Of a stretch of 25,453 nt of DNA, positions 23,121-25,453 are shown in pieces. Numbering within the stretch: position 1 is the stretch's first letter; each line of letters starts with the position of its first letter. The notes under the pieces are model-generated. The model was given only the letters and a program-made list of their open reading frames with translations, was not told the origin of the DNA and did no database searches. Origin of the DNA: JBKEDC01 sp047974225 (GTDB lineage: Bacteria; Bacteroidota; Bacteroidia; Bacteroidales; Prolixibacteraceae); NCBI GenBank assembly GCA_047974225.1, contig JBKECD010000178.1:1-25453 (forward strand). Reading direction: 5' to 3'. A program made the position numbers and the translations under genes.

Positions 23121-23759
23121 TTATTCATTTTCTTCGTAATAATAGGAATAGTCAATCCCTTTCGTAAACATTTCACGACTGTTGATTTCGTCAGTAAGTG
23201 CATTCCTCAGCAGCGATTTTAATTCAGAGCTGTTTGTTGGGCTTTTGATCATGGCATTCATATAATCGACTTTGCCAATCTTACTCCAGTCAGTGCATTT
23301 TTTCAAATTCTTTTTCAGCATCAAGTCCAGCCAAATTCGTGTGCTTCGCCCATTGCCTTCCATGAATGGATGAGCAATATTCATCTCCACATATTTATCA
23401 ATGATTTCTTCAAGCGAGTTTTCGGGCATCCTTTCGATTTTTATTGCATTGTTGTTGGGAAAATGCTTAGCAAGAGAAATGACCCCCTCGCTATCCAATG
23501 TATCTGCTAAGCGTTTTTTTCCGTCAGGCGCAATGAATTTGAAACCGTGAGTGGTACTCACAAGTTGATTCTGCGCTTTGGTTAGTTTGCGTTTCAACCA
23601 ACGCCAGTAATTATTTGCTTTGGTGTAATCGTCTTGTCCATAAAGTGCTGCTACAACATCTACGACATTAAACCACCATTTGCTGTTTTCCTCATCCCAT
23701 ATCGCACGCACCTCGCGGTCGTCAAAGAAGCGGATTGATATTTTCGTGTTATCACTCAT
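23121..23759 (-). CDS. Chimeric protein: Bro-N (phage antirepressor-type) domain fused to the C-terminal half of a Fic adenylyltransferase
   Basis: This is a 212-aa protein. Residues 1 to about 105 look like a Bro-N domain, the DNA-binding part of phage antirepressors (KWWFNVVDVVAALYG, then DTLDSEGVISLAKHFP). Residues from about 106 are the second half of a class III Fic protein: KIERMPENSLEEIIDKYVEM, then the Fic motif H130-PFMEGNGR-138, and a C-terminal SYYYE (205-209). SYYYE fits the class III self-inhibitory SxxxE helix, although the usual following G or N is E here. The first half of a normal Fic fold, including the flap that holds the target, is absent. AMPylation is therefore possible from the motif but uncertain. 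It starts 14 bases after the stop of the DUF1016 gene and is likely co-transcribed. A truncated or recombined gene is an alternative reading. Confidence 0.82.
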   Translation of the reverse strand: MSDNTKISIRFFDDREVRAIWDEENSKWWFNVVDVVAALYGQDDYTKANNYWRWLKRKLTKAQNQLVSTTHGFKFIAPDGKKRLADTLDSEGVISLAKHFPNNNAIKIERMPENSLEEIIDKYVEMNIAHPFMEGNGRSTRIWLDLMLKKNLKKCTDWSKIGKVDYMNAMIKSPTNSSELKSLLRNALTDEINSREMFTKGIDYSYYYEENE

Positions 23760-23773
23760 GGTTTGGTTTTTTG

Positions 23774-24898
23774 TTACTCCCCCAATACTCTCTTAAATTC
23801 CTCCTTGCTTGGCAACACCGTCTGATACTTTGTAGCGAATATCTGATTATTCTCTTCAGGAAGCGTATATCGGACTACAGCTTCATTTTTATCCTTACAC
23901 AAGACGATGCCGATGGTTTTATTTTCGTCTTCCATGCGCATTTCTCGGTCATAGTAATTCACATACATCTGCATTTGCCCGAGGTCTTGGTGAGTTACTT
24001 CGCCAATCTTCAAGTCAACGAGAACAAAGCACTTCAGAATGCGGTTGTAGAACACCAAATCAACCTTAAAGTGCTTTTCAGAGAAAGTGAATCTAACTTG
24101 TCGCCCGACAAACAAAAAACCTTTTCCAAGCTCTAATAAGAAATGCTCTAGTTTGTCAATGATGCTTTGCTCCAATTCGGATTCAGAATAGCGTTTATCT
24201 TCGGGCAGCCCTAAGAACTCGAGTGTGTATGGCTCTTTGATAGTGTCTTCAAAGCGAGTTATGACTTGCCCCTCTTGTGCAAGTTTCATCACTCCCTCTT
24301 TATCTCGGCTCAATGCGAGTCTTTCATAAAGAGAAGTGTTGAATTGTCGCTTCAATTCCTTCAAACTCCAATTATTCTCTGCCGACTCTATTTCATAGAA
24401 TTTGCGTTCGTTTTCATTGTCAATACGCATGAGGAATAAGTAGTGCGACCAGCTGAGATTGAAAATACTAGACAGTTTCTCGGATTTTACAGAAAGAGCA
24501 GTTTGTTCGTTATTATCAGATGATTGTAATTGCGCAGACACTGTCTGCGCAATTGGAAGAGTAGATATTTCTCCATTATTATCAGGTGATTGTAATTTCC
24601 AAGACGCTGTCTTGGAAATTGAGTATGTAAGATAAAACTTACGCATTTGCTCAAGATTTCTTTTTGAAAAACCTTTTCCAAATTCAGGTGTCAATCGTTT
24701 AGATAAATCTTCTAAAATATATTTCCCATACTCCGCCCTTGCCTCACCCCCTTGCTCATCTTCCACAATCAACCGACCGATTTCAAAATAGGTTTGGGTC
24801 ATTGTACTGTTGATGGTGCGAGCGACTTGGGTGCGAGCTAAGTTTAGTAGCTCTGCTACTTGGCTGTATAAGTTGGTTTGAGAAGTTAGTGTAGTCAT
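23774..24898 (-). CDS. DUF1016 / PDDEXK nuclease domain protein (YhcG type)
   Basis: This 374-aa protein has an N-terminal DUF1016 region (SQVAELLNLARTQVARTIN, then FEIGRLIVEDEQGG, ending in the LSWSHYLFLMRI motif near 148-159). The C-terminal PDDEXK nuclease-like domain spans about 225-370 and has FKVD280-LVFY followed by VD295-LKIG, which gives the D-(D/E)xK set. Family members are typically linked to restriction or mobile loci. Residues about 93-136 are an insert of two similar 22-aa units (TASWKLQSPDNN and TVSAQLQSSDNN). Each is encoded by a 12-bp-arm hairpin and keeps frame. The gene lies between dnaK-end repeat copies 3 and 2, starts 92 bases from the dnaK stop on the same strand, and leads a two-gene unit with the Bro-N/Fic gene. 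Confidence 0.9.
   Translation of the reverse strand: MTTLTSQTNLYSQVAELLNLARTQVARTINSTMTQTYFEIGRLIVEDEQGGEARAEYGKYILEDLSKRLTPEFGKGFSKRNLEQMRKFYLTYSISKTASWKLQSPDNNGEISTLPIAQTVSAQLQSSDNNEQTALSVKSEKLSSIFNLSWSHYLFLMRIDNENERKFYEIESAENNWSLKELKRQFNTSLYERLALSRDKEGVMKLAQEGQVITRFEDTIKEPYTLEFLGLPEDKRYSESELEQSIIDKLEHFLLELGKGFLFVGRQVRFTFSEKHFKVDLVFYNRILKCFVLVDLKIGEVTHQDLGQMQMYVNYYDREMRMEDENKTIGIVLCKDKNEAVVRYTLPEENNQIFATKYQTVLPSKEEFKRVLGE
24510..24620. repeat. Two palindromic in-frame inserts within the DUF1016 gene, 66-bp period
   Basis: Hairpin A at 24528-24554 is AATTGCGCAGAC-ACT-GTCTGCGCAATT. Hairpin B at 24594-24620 is AATTTCCAAGAC-GCT-GTCTTGGAAATT. Both have 12-bp perfect arms and a 3-base loop, share the AGAC/GTCT inner core, and differ in the outer arm while staying complementary. 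Each is preceded by TTATTATCAGxTGATTGT. The period of 66 bases preserves the reading frame. Confidence 0.92.
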
Positions 24899-24902
24899 GT
24901 GT

Positions 24903-24997
24903 TATTGGTTTTAAATCAAGCGTAAAGTTAAACAAAAATCCCCTGCAATGTGCATTGCAGGGGATTTTCTTTATTTACAGTAGTGAAGCTTACTTCA
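24903..24997. repeat. dnaK-3'-end repeat, copy 3 (native end of dnaK)
   Basis: This segment comprises the last codons of dnaK (TGAAGTAA on minus), the terminator and about 30 bases beyond it. It matches 21863-21959 apart from a 2-base indel and one base. Identity to the other copies stops inside the last three dnaK codons. Confidence 0.93.
24935..24968 (-). terminator. dnaK terminator (perfect 16-bp palindrome)
   Basis: AAAATCCCCTGCAATG and its exact reverse complement flank a TG centre, 22 bases after the dnaK stop on the minus strand. The A and T runs on both sides allow termination in either direction. This is the only one of the three copies with a fully paired stem. Confidence 0.93.
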
Positions 24998-25453
24998 CCT
25001 CCTCAAAGTCCACATCAGTTACTTCGCCATCATCTTTTCCGCCTTGTTGACCGCCGGCGTTGCCTTGTTGCTGACCAGCACCTTCGGCACCTGCTTGGGC
25101 GTTATACATCTCTTGGCTTGCAGCTTGGAAAACAGTGTTGAGTTTTTCCGTAGCGGCATCAATGCCAGCAATGTCTTGCGCTGCATGAGCTGTTTTCAAT
25201 TCAGCCAAAGCCTCTTCGATAGGAGCTTTTTTGTCGGCTGGCAATTTGTCGCCAAATTCGCTCAATTGTTTTTCAGTTTGGAAAATCATCGAATCCGCTT
25301 GGTTCAATTTGTCCACTTTCTCGCGAGCTGCTTTGTCCGATGCCTCATTGGCAGCAGCTTCAGCGCGCATTCTTTCGATTTCAGCATCGCTCAAACCCGA
25401 TGATGCTTCGATGCGGATAGATTGCTCTTTGCCTGTGGCTTTGTCTTTGGCTG
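24990..25453 (-). CDS. dnaK: Chaperone protein DnaK (Hsp70), C-terminal part; gene runs off the window edge
   Basis: About 154 C-terminal codons of the Hsp70 chaperone DnaK are present; the start lies beyond position 25453. The visible part begins in the end of the substrate-binding domain (KATGKEQSIRIEASSGLSDA) and continues through the helical lid (AEIERMRAEAAANEASDKAA). It then passes through a Gly/Gln-rich linker (GAGQQQGNAGGQQGG) to the conserved acidic tail DVDFEEVK. DnaK binds exposed hydrophobic segments of unfolded proteins in an ATP-driven cycle with DnaJ and GrpE. The lid and tail are of normal type. Its last codons and terminator are the source of the repeats found downstream at 21863 and 22952. 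Confidence 0.97.
   Translation of the reverse strand, partial: AKDKATGKEQSIRIEASSGLSDAEIERMRAEAAANEASDKAAREKVDKLNQADSMIFQTEKQLSEFGDKLPADKKAPIEEALAELKTAHAAQDIAGIDAATEKLNTVFQAASQEMYNAQAGAEGAGQQQGNAGGQQGGKDDGEVTDVDFEEVK

Noticed and set aside
23015..23203. 62-aa minus-strand ORF ending MRSILEV
   Set aside because: It spans the end of the Bro-N/Fic gene in another frame and the copy 2 repeat. There is no start context or domain; it matters only because its tail coincides with the repeat.
23735..24136. 133-aa plus-strand ORF
   Set aside because: It is antisense to the well-supported DUF1016 gene and has no recognisable features.

Overview
The window looks like a chromosomal segment of a Bacteroidales-type member of the Bacteroidota. 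It has an STN-containing SusC with an adjacent SusD, a FecR anti-sigma gene, BACON-bearing lipoproteins, a DUF4843 lipoprotein, TlpA-like thioredoxins, TAnnTTTG-like promoter elements, and a DnaK tail ending in DVDFEEVK. The species cannot be told from the sequence.

Layout. (1) 1-305 is a tandem array of a 27-bp hairpin unit. (2) 398-14596 is one plus-strand polysaccharide-utilisation-type operon: fecR, susC, susD, a DUF4843 lipoprotein, an M60 zinc metallopeptidase, a PKD-like lipoprotein, and a second M60-family protein that has lost the catalytic Glu and one zinc His. A Rho-independent terminator follows. The likely substrate is a host O-glycoprotein or mucin. SusC/D would bind and import fragments, the M60 enzyme would cut glycosylated protein, and FecR would pass the SusC occupancy signal to an ECF sigma factor that lies outside the window. 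(3) 14655-18985 is a tight three-gene unit: two paralogous TlpA-like thioredoxin-fold proteins and a double-lobed retropepsin-like protease with a PDZ domain. (4) 18997-19125 is a pair of 55-bp palindromic repeats, followed by a probable promoter and a surface lipoprotein (19406-21061) with its own terminator. (5) 21141-22142 carries a small lipoprotein gene and a patchwork of extragenic repeats.

(6) 21863-25453 is an accessory region on the minus strand downstream of dnaK. Three copies of the dnaK 3'-end/terminator segment separate two cargo modules. One holds a DUF1016 (YhcG-type) nuclease gene and a Bro-N/Fic chimeric gene. The other holds an AlbA_2/Schlafen-type ATP-binding gene broken by an internal deletion. 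The pattern resembles repeated integration at the dnaK 3' end, but no integrase is visible.

The most notable observations are: the paired active and dead M60 proteins; the dnaK-3'-end repeats bracketing accessory genes; the Bro-N/Fic chimera; two in-frame palindromic inserts in the DUF1016 gene whose arms differ but stay paired; and a family of GTAG-headed hairpins resembling REP elements, including one pair with compensatory arm changes.
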